Positions 1-6,215 of a stretch of 6,295 nucleotides of DNA are shown in pieces. The notes under the pieces are model-generated. The model was given only the letters and a program-made list of their open reading frames with translations, ran no database searches and was not told the origin of the DNA. Every line of letters begins with the position of its first letter. Position 1 is the stretch's first letter. This DNA comes from Fibrobacteraceae bacterium (lineage in GTDB: Bacteria; Fibrobacterota; Fibrobacteria; Fibrobacterales; Fibrobacteraceae): the NCBI GenBank assembly GCA_021443045.1, contig JABUUT010000075.1:1-6295 (forward strand). The letters are read 5' to 3'. A program made the position numbers and the translations under genes.

Positions 1-12
1 TCACGCCTCAAA

Positions 13-25
13 GCGACACCGTCGC
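13..25 (-). terminator. Small hairpin downstream of the M23 gene, possible weak terminator
   Basis: A perfect 5-bp stem (GCGAC/GTCGC) with a 3-base loop lies about 50 bases past the M23 stop codon. Read on the minus strand, it is followed only by TTTG, so the U-tract is poor and termination would be weak. The rest of positions 1-73 shows no gene I can support. On the minus strand a TTTGAGG run near the left edge (12-6) resembles the ribosome binding site of the M23 gene, so another minus-strand gene could start just outside the window. That is a guess. Confidence 0.2.
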
Positions 26-73
26 GACCTCATCACTTCTTTAGTCTATTTATTACCAACCACCATTTTCAAA

Positions 74-1414
74 TCACCGACTTGGTATGTCCCTTGATCG
101 CACCATCACATCGGTGGTGTCGTTTACCTTTGTGGCAGGAGCAGCCAAGGTCAGTTCAATTTCTTTGCGAATATCCTTAACCTGCCCCTTTAAACGATTA
201 AATCGCTCTCCAGCCAATTTTGGGGTAGCAATCATAGTCTTTGAAGCTGGATTAATCCAGGCTCCTGCCGCATTTTTAAAACCAAAGTGAAGGTGAGGCC
301 CCGTGCTTCTACCGGTGTTTCCCACGCGACCAATGGATTGACCTGGAGACACCTTTGCCCCAACGCCCACACCACGACTATGCAAGTGCATGTACCAACT
401 CACAGAATTGTCCCTATGTTTAATGGCTATTTTATTACCACTCAAATTATCATATCCAGATACAGTAACCGTTCCTTCGGCCACCGCATGTACAACCGTT
501 CCAGTTTTAGCACCATAGTCAATGCCGTTATGTGCACTCCGTTTTCCTGTAATCGGGTGAACCCGTCCCCCAAAGGAGCTGGTGATTCGCAAGTGTTCCA
601 AGGGGTAACGCAGTCCATCAAATATTAAAGCGTCCCCCGCCTCGGTGTAGTGGGCATTGTAAGAACTTCTTGGGTCCGGATCTTCGTAGCGAAACGCTTC
701 GTGATGCCCCAAAGTGCGGCTGTCAAATTCAGCATAAATAACCTTCCCAGCCACCCACACCGAATCCATATTGTAGGAATCCTCCAGCAATACTCTAAAA
801 CGGTCCCCAGGCTGAGCCAAAGGGAAAGGCACCTTGCATTGCAAAACCCCACTAACAACACCTACCATTCGAGTTGGAATACCCACTTTGTGCAAAATGC
901 CATTAAGAGTACTACCCAATTCTAAAACACCCTCATAAATAGAAAGACGCTTATACACCGGCTTATCAATGCGCCTATAAATAAAATCCGATTCTTTTTT
1001 TTCTACCAAGTGAATGGTAATGGGGCTGTTGGCGTATCTAAATTTTTGAACTCTGTCATTGGAATCGACCATAAGGTAAAAAGTTTCGCCTACCCGAAGT
1101 TTAAATTCCACACTGTCTTCCATGGCGAGTACCACTTTTCCCAAATCTTCATCACCATGAGAAACCAAGAGCTTGAGTCGGCTAAAAACTTGAAAGGGGC
1201 CCTCTCCGGCACGAACCGTGTCCATTACAATGCGGGTGTTTTTTGCAATATTCTCTGCATTTTTTATACAAGCCTTTAAAGAATCAATTTGTTGCTGAAG
1301 AGAGGCAGCCTCTTCATTAAGGCAATCTATTTTAGCCTGTTCACGGCAACCCGAAAACACAGCCAGCACTAAAACAGTTATTATAACGAATAAAAAACGA
1401 ACCAAAGGATTCAC
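74..1414 (-). CDS. M23 (LytM/MepM-like) peptidoglycan endopeptidase, predicted lipoprotein
   Basis: This 446-residue protein is predicted to be an envelope zinc metallopeptidase that hydrolyses peptide cross-links in peptidoglycan. Residues 1-23 form a lipoprotein signal (hydrophobic core, then VFSGC, lipid-accepting Cys23). Residues 30-60 look helical or coiled-coil. Residues 155-265 resemble the domain preceding the catalytic domain in Csd3/MepM-type proteins, including the AFRYEDPD stretch. The M23 domain spans about 270-392. It keeps the zinc ligands His295, Asp299 (HNGID) and His376 (in GPHLHFG), plus catalytic His343 (YMHLH) and His374, so it should be active, unlike degenerate EnvC/NlpD-type regulators. 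A basic helical tail follows (about 400-425). The start is GTG, supported by TTGAGG five bases upstream and an in-frame stop just before it; the overlapping ATG is out of frame and runs directly into TGA. It is separated from the upstream FKBP gene by a terminator. The family is certain; the exact bond cleaved is not. Confidence 0.95.
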   Translation of the reverse strand: MNPLVRFLFVIITVLVLAVFSGCREQAKIDCLNEEAASLQQQIDSLKACIKNAENIAKNTRIVMDTVRAGEGPFQVFSRLKLLVSHGDEDLGKVVLAMEDSVEFKLRVGETFYLMVDSNDRVQKFRYANSPITIHLVEKKESDFIYRRIDKPVYKRLSIYEGVLELGSTLNGILHKVGIPTRMVGVVSGVLQCKVPFPLAQPGDRFRVLLEDSYNMDSVWVAGKVIYAEFDSRTLGHHEAFRYEDPDPRSSYNAHYTEAGDALIFDGLRYPLEHLRITSSFGGRVHPITGKRSAHNGIDYGAKTGTVVHAVAEGTVTVSGYDNLSGNKIAIKHRDNSVSWYMHLHSRGVGVGAKVSPGQSIGRVGNTGRSTGPHLHFGFKNAAGAWINPASKTMIATPKLAGERFNRLKGQVKDIRKEIELTLAAPATKVNDTTDVMVRSRDIPSR

Positions 1415-1476
1415 ATTAACCTCAAGGCATCAAAAAATTTCAATGAAAGCAGGGTGCACAAAACTTCCGTTTTTCA

Positions 1477-1482
1477 ATTATA
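1477..1482 (-). promoter_or_regulatory. Candidate -10 element for the M23 gene
   Basis: The minus strand carries a perfect TATAAT here, 62 bases before the GTG start and immediately after the T-tract of the FKBP terminator. Transcription would begin near 1470, giving a leader of roughly 55 bases. No convincing -35 box sits at the expected distance, because that position falls inside the terminator stem. The case rests on the -10 match and on the need for a promoter downstream of a terminator. Confidence 0.35.
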
Positions 1483-1484
1483 GT

Positions 1485-1518
1485 AAAAATAAAAGCCCTC
1501 GGATTGTTCGAGGGCTTT
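1485..1518 (-). terminator. Intrinsic terminator of the FKBP lipoprotein gene
   Basis: A perfect 10-bp inverted repeat (AAAGCCCTCG at 1492-1501 and CGAGGGCTTT at 1509-1518) encloses a 7-base loop. Read on the minus strand, the GC-rich stem is followed by a T-rich run (TTTTATTTTTA), the classic Rho-independent layout, about 28 bases after the FKBP stop codon. On the plus strand the stem is followed only by TTTCC, so it works mainly for the minus-strand gene. It splits the two lipoprotein genes into separate transcription units. Confidence 0.9.
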
Positions 1519-1545
1519 CCTATCGATTGGTTCAATCGGGAAAAA

Positions 1546-2451
1546 TTAGTTGCCTGCGGCAGGAGCTTCTGCAGGTGCTGCGGGAGCGGCAGGAGCAGCA
1601 GCTGGCTTTGCTTCAGCGGCTGGTTTTACTTCGGCCTTTGGAGCAGCCTTAACTTCAGCCTTTGGAGCAGGCTTGGCAGCAGCCTTAACTTCAGCCTTTG
1701 GGGCTTCAGCAGGAGCATTTTCTGCACGGGTGTCAATCAATTCCATTTCAAACACCAGCAAGGAGTTTCCTGGAATTTGTGGGCCACGACCATGAGGACC
1801 GTAAGCCAAGTCACTAGGAATCCATGCAGTAACCTTTCCGCCCACCTTCATGAGCTTCAGCATTTCCGTCCAACCTGGAATTACGGCGTTAATTGGGAAT
1901 TCCAGAGGCTGGCCACGATCAATGGAACTGTCAAACTTGGTACCATTCAAAAGTGTGCCTGTGTAGTGAACCTTAACAATGTCGGAATCACCAGGAACAG
2001 CACCAGTACCTTCGGTAATCACCTTGTACTGAAGTCCGCTAGCAGTTGTTACAACACCTTCAGCAGTCTTGTTCTTTTCGAGGAAGGCAACACCTTCAGC
2101 CTTGTTGGCTTCGGCAGCAATACTATCCTTGCGAACCTTTTCCATCTGGCGCTTCTGAGACAGATTGGTGAGAGTTTCAAAAATAACGGAGTCGTTCATC
2201 ATGAACTTGGCGGAATCGTCATTGTAACGTTCCTTGAATGCCTGAATAAACAAATCCAGGTCCAAATCGATAGAATCGCGAGTGACCAATTGGAAGTGAG
2301 CCTGGTTACCAAAGTGGGAACCCAAAGCGTAGGAAACGCTGTCTTTTTCAGTTACCAAAGCAGACTTTGTTTTAGCGGCTGGGCAGAACTGATCGCAACC
2401 AGTCATAAGCATAGCCATTGCACCAGCGAGAACGAGTAATTTTGTTTTCAT
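1546..2451 (-). CDS. FKBP-type peptidyl-prolyl cis-trans isomerase, predicted lipoprotein (Mip/FklB-like)
   Basis: This 301-residue protein is predicted to catalyse cis-trans isomerisation of X-Pro bonds in envelope proteins. Residues 1-19 are a lipoprotein signal ending in LMTGC, with Cys19 as the lipidated residue. Residues about 35-125 match the helical N-terminal domain of Mip/FkpA/FklB proteins (VSYALGSHFG start), normally a dimerisation module. The FKBP domain spans about 138-240 and keeps the binding-pocket residues equivalent to FKBP12 Tyr26, Phe36, Asp37, Phe46, Val55, Ile56, Trp59, Tyr82 and Phe99: Tyr163, Phe173, Asp174, Phe185, Val190, Ile191, Trp194, Tyr217 and Phe234. Residues 243-301 are an unusual Ala/Pro/Lys/Glu tail with PKAEVK repeats. 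The ATG start has AAAGGA about ten bases upstream. It is divergent from glmS and ends at its own terminator. Asp follows the lipidated Cys, which in E. coli favours inner-membrane retention; whether that rule holds here is unknown. Confidence 0.95.
   Translation of the reverse strand: MKTKLLVLAGAMAMLMTGCDQFCPAAKTKSALVTEKDSVSYALGSHFGNQAHFQLVTRDSIDLDLDLFIQAFKERYNDDSAKFMMNDSVIFETLTNLSQKRQMEKVRKDSIAAEANKAEGVAFLEKNKTAEGVVTTASGLQYKVITEGTGAVPGDSDIVKVHYTGTLLNGTKFDSSIDRGQPLEFPINAVIPGWTEMLKLMKVGGKVTAWIPSDLAYGPHGRGPQIPGNSLLVFEMELIDTRAENAPAEAPKAEVKAAAKPAPKAEVKAAPKAEVKPAAEAKPAAAPAAPAAPAEAPAAGN
1618..1701 (-). repeat. Coding repeat of the FKBP tail (PKAEVK units)
   Basis: Three copies of an eight-residue unit PKAEVK(A/P)A lie at residues 251-258, 263-270 and 271-278 of the FKBP lipoprotein. 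The first two DNA copies are nearly identical (plus-strand CTTAACTTCAGCCTTTGG). The third has diverged at synonymous positions. The tail continues as Ala/Pro-rich sequence to the C-terminus. This looks like an internal duplication producing an extended linker-type segment. Confidence 0.8.
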
Positions 2452-2480
2452 AGAAATTTTGTCCTTTTTTTGTTTTGACT

Positions 2481-2508
2481 ATGGTAAAATAGTAAAACTA
2501 ACGGGCAA
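2481..2508 (-). promoter_or_regulatory. Candidate promoter for the FKBP lipoprotein gene
   Basis: On the minus strand, TTGCCC (2508-2503) and TACCAT (2486-2481) are separated by 16 bases. Each matches four of six positions of the sigma-70 consensus. The predicted start would lie near 2474, giving a leader of about 20-25 bases that contains the AAAGGA ribosome binding site. The region is AT-rich and other pairings are possible, so this is only a candidate. Confidence 0.25.
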
Positions 2509-2514
2509 AAATCC

Positions 2515-2549
2515 ATGCCAAACTATTTTTTACATCTTCAGTTTGGTAT
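2515..2549. repeat. Inverted repeat between the divergent FKBP and glmS genes
   Basis: ATGCCAAACT (2515-2524) and AGTTTGGTAT (2540-2549) are complementary at nine of ten positions around a 15-base spacer. The right arm contains the proposed glmS -35 box (TTGGTA), and the left arm carries TTGGCA on the minus strand. The symmetry may therefore reflect two outward-facing -35 boxes, or an operator for a dimeric regulator. No known regulator site is recognised. Confidence 0.45.
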
Positions 2550-2571
2550 ATTTTTAAAGATTTTTTATAAA
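2543..2571 (+). promoter_or_regulatory. Candidate sigma-70-type promoter for glmS
   Basis: TTGGTA (2543-2548, four of six consensus matches) and TATAAA (2566-2571, five of six) are spaced by exactly 17 bases in an AT-rich stretch. The predicted transcription start is near 2578, giving a leader of about 45 bases that begins at the hairpin described next. This is the best-spaced pair I see upstream of glmS; no transcript evidence is available. Confidence 0.45.
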
Positions 2572-2577
2572 AGGGCT

Positions 2578-2604
2578 CCTCTAGCAGTTTATTTGCACTA
2601 GAGG
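2578..2604 (+). promoter_or_regulatory. glmS: Hairpin in the glmS 5' leader
   Basis: CCTCTAG (2578-2584) and CTAGAGG (2598-2604) form a perfect 7-bp stem with a 13-base loop, ending just before the ribosome binding site AAAGGTG (2609-2615). There is no following T-tract, so it is not a terminator. If the promoter above is right, it lies at the very 5' end of the mRNA, where such stems can protect transcripts. It could instead be an operator. It does not resemble the glmS ribozyme. Confidence 0.5.
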
Positions 2605-2622
2605 TTGCAAAGGTGAATTTTT

Positions 2623-4449
2623 ATGTGCGGCATCGTTGGCTACATTGGTGAAAACAACGCCATTCCTGTTTTGGTAGGAGGCTTAAAAAAGCTGGAATAC
2701 CGGGGATACGACAGTTCTGGAATTTCCGTATTGGAAAACGGCTCCATACAAACCGTCAAGGCATCGGGAAAAATTAGCGCCCTGGAAGACAAACTTAAAG
2801 TGCAGCCTCTTCAGGGCAATCTGGGCATAGCCCACACGCGCTGGGCCACCCACGGTGCCCCAACAGAAGAAAACGCCCACCCCCACACCAGTTTTGACGG
2901 AAACATTTCCATCGTCCATAACGGCATTATTGAAAACTACGCCACCCTCAAAAAAAAGCTGCAGGCCGACGGCATAGAATTCAAGTCTGAAACCGACACC
3001 GAAGTGGTTGCCCACCTTATTGCCAAATTTTACAAAGGCAACATTAAAGACGCCGTTCTCAAGGCCATTTCTCTTATAGAAGGCACTTTTGGCCTGGCAG
3101 TTATCTGTAAAGATTGCCCAGGCACACTCATTGGTGCCCGCCGTGGAAGCCCGTTAATTCTGGGAATCGGCCAAAATGAATTTTACCTGGCCAGCGATGT
3201 TTCAGCCATTATTAGCCACACTCAAAAGGTGGTCTACCTGGAAGACAACGATGTAGTTGAAATAAAAGATGGCAACTACAACTTGTTAAACATTTTAAGC
3301 CAGCCTGTACAGCACGAAGTTCATGATGTGGAATTTGATGCCGACGCCATTGCCAAGGGTGGCTTTGCCCACTTTATGCTCAAAGAAATTTTTGAGCAGC
3401 CTGAAGTGCTACGGAACACCATGCGTGGACGGCTTCTTTCTGCCGAAGGCAACGCCAAACTGGCTGGGCTCGACACCAACATCAAGGAACTTCGCAACAT
3501 CAACCGCATCATCATTACGGCCTGCGGTACCAGCTACTACGCCGGCATGGTGGGCGAATACATGATAGAAGATTTGGCCGGGGTTCCCGTAGAAGTAGAG
3601 TACGCCTCCGAATTCCGCTACCGAAACCCCATTATCAAACCCGGCACCTTGGTTATTGCCATTTCCCAATCCGGCGAAACAGCAGATACCTTGGCCGCCC
3701 TCAAGGAAGCCCAACAAAAGGGAGCCACCGCACTAGCCATTTGTAACGGCGTAGGCTCCACCATTGCCCGCACCAGCAACGGAGGCGTTTATCTTCATGC
3801 GGGCCCCGAAATTGGTGTGGCCAGCACCAAAGCTTTTACCTCCCAAGTTACGGTGCTCGCCATGATAGCCCTGCTTCTAGGTCGCCAACGCCGTGTTTCC
3901 TTTGAAGTGGGCTCCGAAATTGTACACGCCATGCAGCAACTTCCGGCCTTGGCCGAAGAAACCCTAAAACTATCCGACCAAATTTCTGGCATTGCCCAAA
4001 AGTATGCCAAGGCAGGAAACTTTCTTTACTTAGGCCGCCACTACAACTATCCCGTAGCCATGGAAGGTGCCCTAAAGCTCAAGGAAATCAGCTACATTCA
4101 CGCCGAAGGTTATCCCGCCGCCGAAATGAAGCACGGCCCCATTGCCCTCATCGACGAGAACATGCCTGTGGTAGTCATCGCTCCTAAAGACGCCCTCTTC
4201 GACAAAGTGATTAGCAACGTTCGCGAAATCAAGGCACGGGGAGGCAAGGTCATTGCCATTAGCACCGAAAATTGCCACCCCTTAGACGAAATTGCCGACC
4301 ACTTAATCAAGGTTCCCAACACCATTCCAATGCTCATGCCTATCATCACCTGCATTCCACTGCAGCTCATGGCTTACCACACTGCAGTGCTTCGGGGCAA
4401 CGATGTGGACCAGCCCCGCAATTTGGCCAAAAGCGTAACAGTGGAGTAA
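2623..4449 (+). CDS. glmS: Glutamine--fructose-6-phosphate aminotransferase (isomerizing)
   Basis: GlmS converts fructose-6-phosphate and glutamine to glucosamine-6-phosphate and glutamate in the cytoplasm, the first committed step to UDP-GlcNAc for peptidoglycan and LPS. The 608-residue length is within one residue of the E. coli enzyme. Residues 1-235 form the class II glutaminase domain: the nucleophile Cys2 directly follows Met1, with HTRWATHG at 71-78, HNGIIEN at 99-105 and Asp125. Two SIS sugar-isomerase domains follow (about 285-425 and 455-600), with CGTSYYAG at 301-308, SQSGETADT at 348-356 and GVASTKAFTSQ at 398-408. The catalytic Glu488, His504 (EMKHGP) and Lys603 (NLAKSVTVE terminus) are present. 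The ATG start is fixed by Cys2 and by AAAGGTG seven bases upstream. It is divergent from the FKBP gene and followed closely by scpA, probably on the same transcript. No frameshift or missing residue was seen. Confidence 0.99.
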   Translation: MCGIVGYIGENNAIPVLVGGLKKLEYRGYDSSGISVLENGSIQTVKASGKISALEDKLKVQPLQGNLGIAHTRWATHGAPTEENAHPHTSFDGNISIVHNGIIENYATLKKKLQADGIEFKSETDTEVVAHLIAKFYKGNIKDAVLKAISLIEGTFGLAVICKDCPGTLIGARRGSPLILGIGQNEFYLASDVSAIISHTQKVVYLEDNDVVEIKDGNYNLLNILSQPVQHEVHDVEFDADAIAKGGFAHFMLKEIFEQPEVLRNTMRGRLLSAEGNAKLAGLDTNIKELRNINRIIITACGTSYYAGMVGEYMIEDLAGVPVEVEYASEFRYRNPIIKPGTLVIAISQSGETADTLAALKEAQQKGATALAICNGVGSTIARTSNGGVYLHAGPEIGVASTKAFTSQVTVLAMIALLLGRQRRVSFEVGSEIVHAMQQLPALAEETLKLSDQISGIAQKYAKAGNFLYLGRHYNYPVAMEGALKLKEISYIHAEGYPAAEMKHGPIALIDENMPVVVIAPKDALFDKVISNVREIKARGGKVIAISTENCHPLDEIADHLIKVPNTIPMLMPIITCIPLQLMAYHTAVLRGNDVDQPRNLAKSVTVE

Positions 4450-4495
4450 GCAGAAGCAAAGGCAGAGCCCTTCAAAAATTCTAAATTTGCAAAAG

Positions 4496-6043
4496 ATGGA
4501 AACGGAATACCAGGAACAAGAAGATTACGAAGTACGCATTGGAGCCTTTAACGGACCCATGGATTTGCTGGTGTACCTTGTACAAAAAAAGGAAGTTCCT
4601 CTAGAACAAATTTCCATTGCCGAAATTGCCGACCAGTTTTTAAAGTGGGTAAACGCCTTTGGAAACATAGACCTTTCCAAGGCTGGCGACTTTCTTTCTA
4701 TGGCAAGCCGCCTTATGGCCCTAAAGGTGCAAGAATTGCTGCCTGCCGAAGAACGAGACCCAGAACTGGAAGCCGAATACAACGAAGACCGCGAAAAATT
4801 GATGCAAGAAATGCTGGAATACCAGCGTTACAAACAAGTGGCCAGCGGTCTCCAGAACATGGAAGGCGAAAACTTTGGCACCTACTCCCGCGGCCGCATG
4901 GAAAAGACACAAAACGAAGATGACACTTTGGCCGACGCCAACATTTGGCAGCTTTTCCGAGCCTATCAAAAAAGTTTAAAGACAAAGGTTGGCGAAACGG
5001 TCCACCACATTGAACTGGACTATGTTACCATTCAAGACCGCCAGCAAGCCATCAACAACTACTTGGCCGTTCATGGCCGCGCCCTCTTTGAAGATTTGCT
5101 GGACAACGACAGCCATCCCATTGTGGCCGCCGTTACCTTTATGGCCTTGCTGGAAATGATTAAAACCGACGAACTGGTTTTTCGTCAGAGCGAACTGTTT
5201 GGCCCCATCTGGATTTACCGCAAAAAGAACAATTCGGAATACGCCGAAGAAATGGCCAACGAAACCGTATTTTTCTCCAAAGACCCCGAAGTAAAGTCGG
5301 GCTTGGTAGAAGCGATTCGCAACCAGGCCATTGCCCGTTCCAAGGCTCAAAGCGTTGGAGATATTGCCGCCGTTATGCGAGAGGCCGTGCTATGGACAGA
5401 ACGAGGCCGCAATGTGACCGACGAAGATTTGGTGGCTATGCTGGAAGGTCGAGAAGACATTTCCGAGGTGGATGAAAATCCATTTGCCCAAATGATGCGG
5501 GAAGATGAAGATGCGGAAAAAGCCATGGCCGGAGCAAGCGAAACACCACCAGTAGAAAATGCAAGCGAACCACCCGCTGAAACACCCTCCGAAGTCACAG
5601 ACGCAGATAGGGTTGGTGTAAAAGATGAAAACGGCATAGAGGACCTCTCCTCAAACAAAAACGAAATTGAACAAAATTCCGAAGAAGAAAAAATTGAAGA
5701 AATTTCTGAGGAAAATTCTGTAGAAAGTAATATCGGAGAAAATAGCTCTGAAAATCTTTCTACACCCTCTGCCCACCAGCAAATGAGCGACGAGGAATTT
5801 GCTGAATTTATGCGCAAGGCACAGTCCTACTACAACGGTACCGCAGAATCCACAGCAACAACAGAATCCACCGTTGACGAAGCTGAGCCAGCGTCATCAT
5901 CAACCTCCCGCATTTCCGAAGAAGTTTCTACATACAAAGAAAAGGAAGAACCCTCCCCTTCTTCCAGCTCTTACTATGCCGGCAACGAAATGACCGACGA
6001 GGAGTACATCGCCTTTCTCAACCGCAGCGTTAAGGATAAATAA
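4496..6043 (+). CDS. scpA: Segregation and condensation protein A (kleisin) with long C-terminal extension
   Basis: ScpA is the kleisin that bridges the SMC heads and binds ScpB in the bacterial condensin, acting on the nucleoid in chromosome segregation. Counting from the ATG (515 residues), residues 9-85 are the N-terminal SMC-binding region, with FNGPMDLLVYLVQKKE at 18-33. Residues 95-160 are helical linker, and 165-243 match the C-terminal winged helix (YVTIQDRQQAI, then ALFEDLLD and QSELFGPIWIYR). The usual family length is about 250, so roughly 270 extra residues follow: a helical part (244-340), a Glu/Ser/Asn-rich low-complexity part (343-428) and a C-terminal part with SYY and DEE motifs. 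An in-frame TTG lies nine bases upstream (4487). I prefer the ATG, although neither start has a good ribosome binding site. It sits 46 bases after glmS, with no terminator between. No scpB is seen in the window. Confidence 0.93.
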   Translation: METEYQEQEDYEVRIGAFNGPMDLLVYLVQKKEVPLEQISIAEIADQFLKWVNAFGNIDLSKAGDFLSMASRLMALKVQELLPAEERDPELEAEYNEDREKLMQEMLEYQRYKQVASGLQNMEGENFGTYSRGRMEKTQNEDDTLADANIWQLFRAYQKSLKTKVGETVHHIELDYVTIQDRQQAINNYLAVHGRALFEDLLDNDSHPIVAAVTFMALLEMIKTDELVFRQSELFGPIWIYRKKNNSEYAEEMANETVFFSKDPEVKSGLVEAIRNQAIARSKAQSVGDIAAVMREAVLWTERGRNVTDEDLVAMLEGREDISEVDENPFAQMMREDEDAEKAMAGASETPPVENASEPPAETPSEVTDADRVGVKDENGIEDLSSNKNEIEQNSEEEKIEEISEENSVESNIGENSSENLSTPSAHQQMSDEEFAEFMRKAQSYYNGTAESTATTESTVDEAEPASSSTSRISEEVSTYKEKEEPSPSSSSYYAGNEMTDEEYIAFLNRSVKDK

Positions 6044-6046
6044 ATT

Positions 6047-6068
6047 ATAGCCACAGTGAATGTGGTAT
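6047..6068 (+). terminator. Hairpin just after scpA, possible weak terminator
   Basis: CCACA (6051-6055) and TGTGG (6061-6065) pair around GTGAA. The stem can be lengthened by ATA/TAT if G6050 is bulged. It starts four bases after the scpA stop. The sequence that follows (CAATTATTAATG) is AT-rich but has no true T-tract, so termination here is uncertain. Confidence 0.3.
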
Positions 6069-6080
6069 CAATTATTAATG

Positions 6081-6196
6081 TTTAATGATTAACACTTTGT
6101 CATCCTGAAGGGCGTAGCCCTGAAGGATCCAGTGAATTTTTAATGATTGACACTTTGTCATCCTGAAGGGCATTCGCCGTGAAGGATCCACAGAAT
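6081..6196. repeat. Two-copy direct repeat of about 58 bases with stem-loop cores
   Basis: Copies at 6081-6137 and 6139-6196 share the TTTAATGATT start, CACTTTGTCATCCTGAAGGG, and TGAAGGATCCA near the end; they differ in the loop and at a few bases. In copy 1, ATCCT-GA-AGGGC (6102-6113) pairs with GCCCT-GA-AGGAT (6117-6128), leaving a symmetric GA/GA internal loop and a GTA loop. Copy 2 folds the same way (6160-6187) with one G/G mismatch and an ATTC loop. They look like members of a dispersed intergenic palindromic family. I recall similar TCATCCTGA...GAAGGATCC elements in Fibrobacter, but cannot confirm this here. Confidence 0.85.
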
Positions 6197-6215
6197 ATCC
6201 ACACAAGTACCAACC

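Noticed and set aside
1..73. End of a plus-strand gene (frame 3 stops at 42-44)
   Set aside because: Only 13 codons are visible, with no recognisable sequence; chance explains it equally well.
287..925. Plus-strand frames opposite the M23 gene
   Set aside because: They overlap the intact M23 catalytic and preceding domains, with no ribosome binding site or recognisable protein.
1550..1795. Ala/Gly-rich plus-strand frame opposite the FKBP tail
   Set aside because: It is the antisense reading of the PKAEVK/Ala-Pro repeats, so its composition is fully explained by them.
1504..2439. Long plus-strand open frame of 311 codons opposite the FKBP gene
   Set aside because: It lies entirely antisense to a gene with clear lipoprotein and FKBP signatures. 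Its translation is low-complexity at the start and shows no family resemblance. It is a shadow of the codon use on the other strand.
2452..2622. glmS ribozyme upstream of glmS
   Set aside because: The 171-base gap also holds a divergent promoter region, lacks the GCGCC core expected at the cleavage site, and shows only a single simple hairpin.
5347..5817. Minus-strand Ser-rich frame of 156 codons opposite the scpA tail
   Set aside because: The Ser-rich composition is the complement of the GAA/GAG-rich scpA codons, and the ScpA frame is continuous through the region.
6081..6196. CRISPR array
   Set aside because: There are only two copies, almost contiguous, with no distinct spacer between them, and no cas gene is present.
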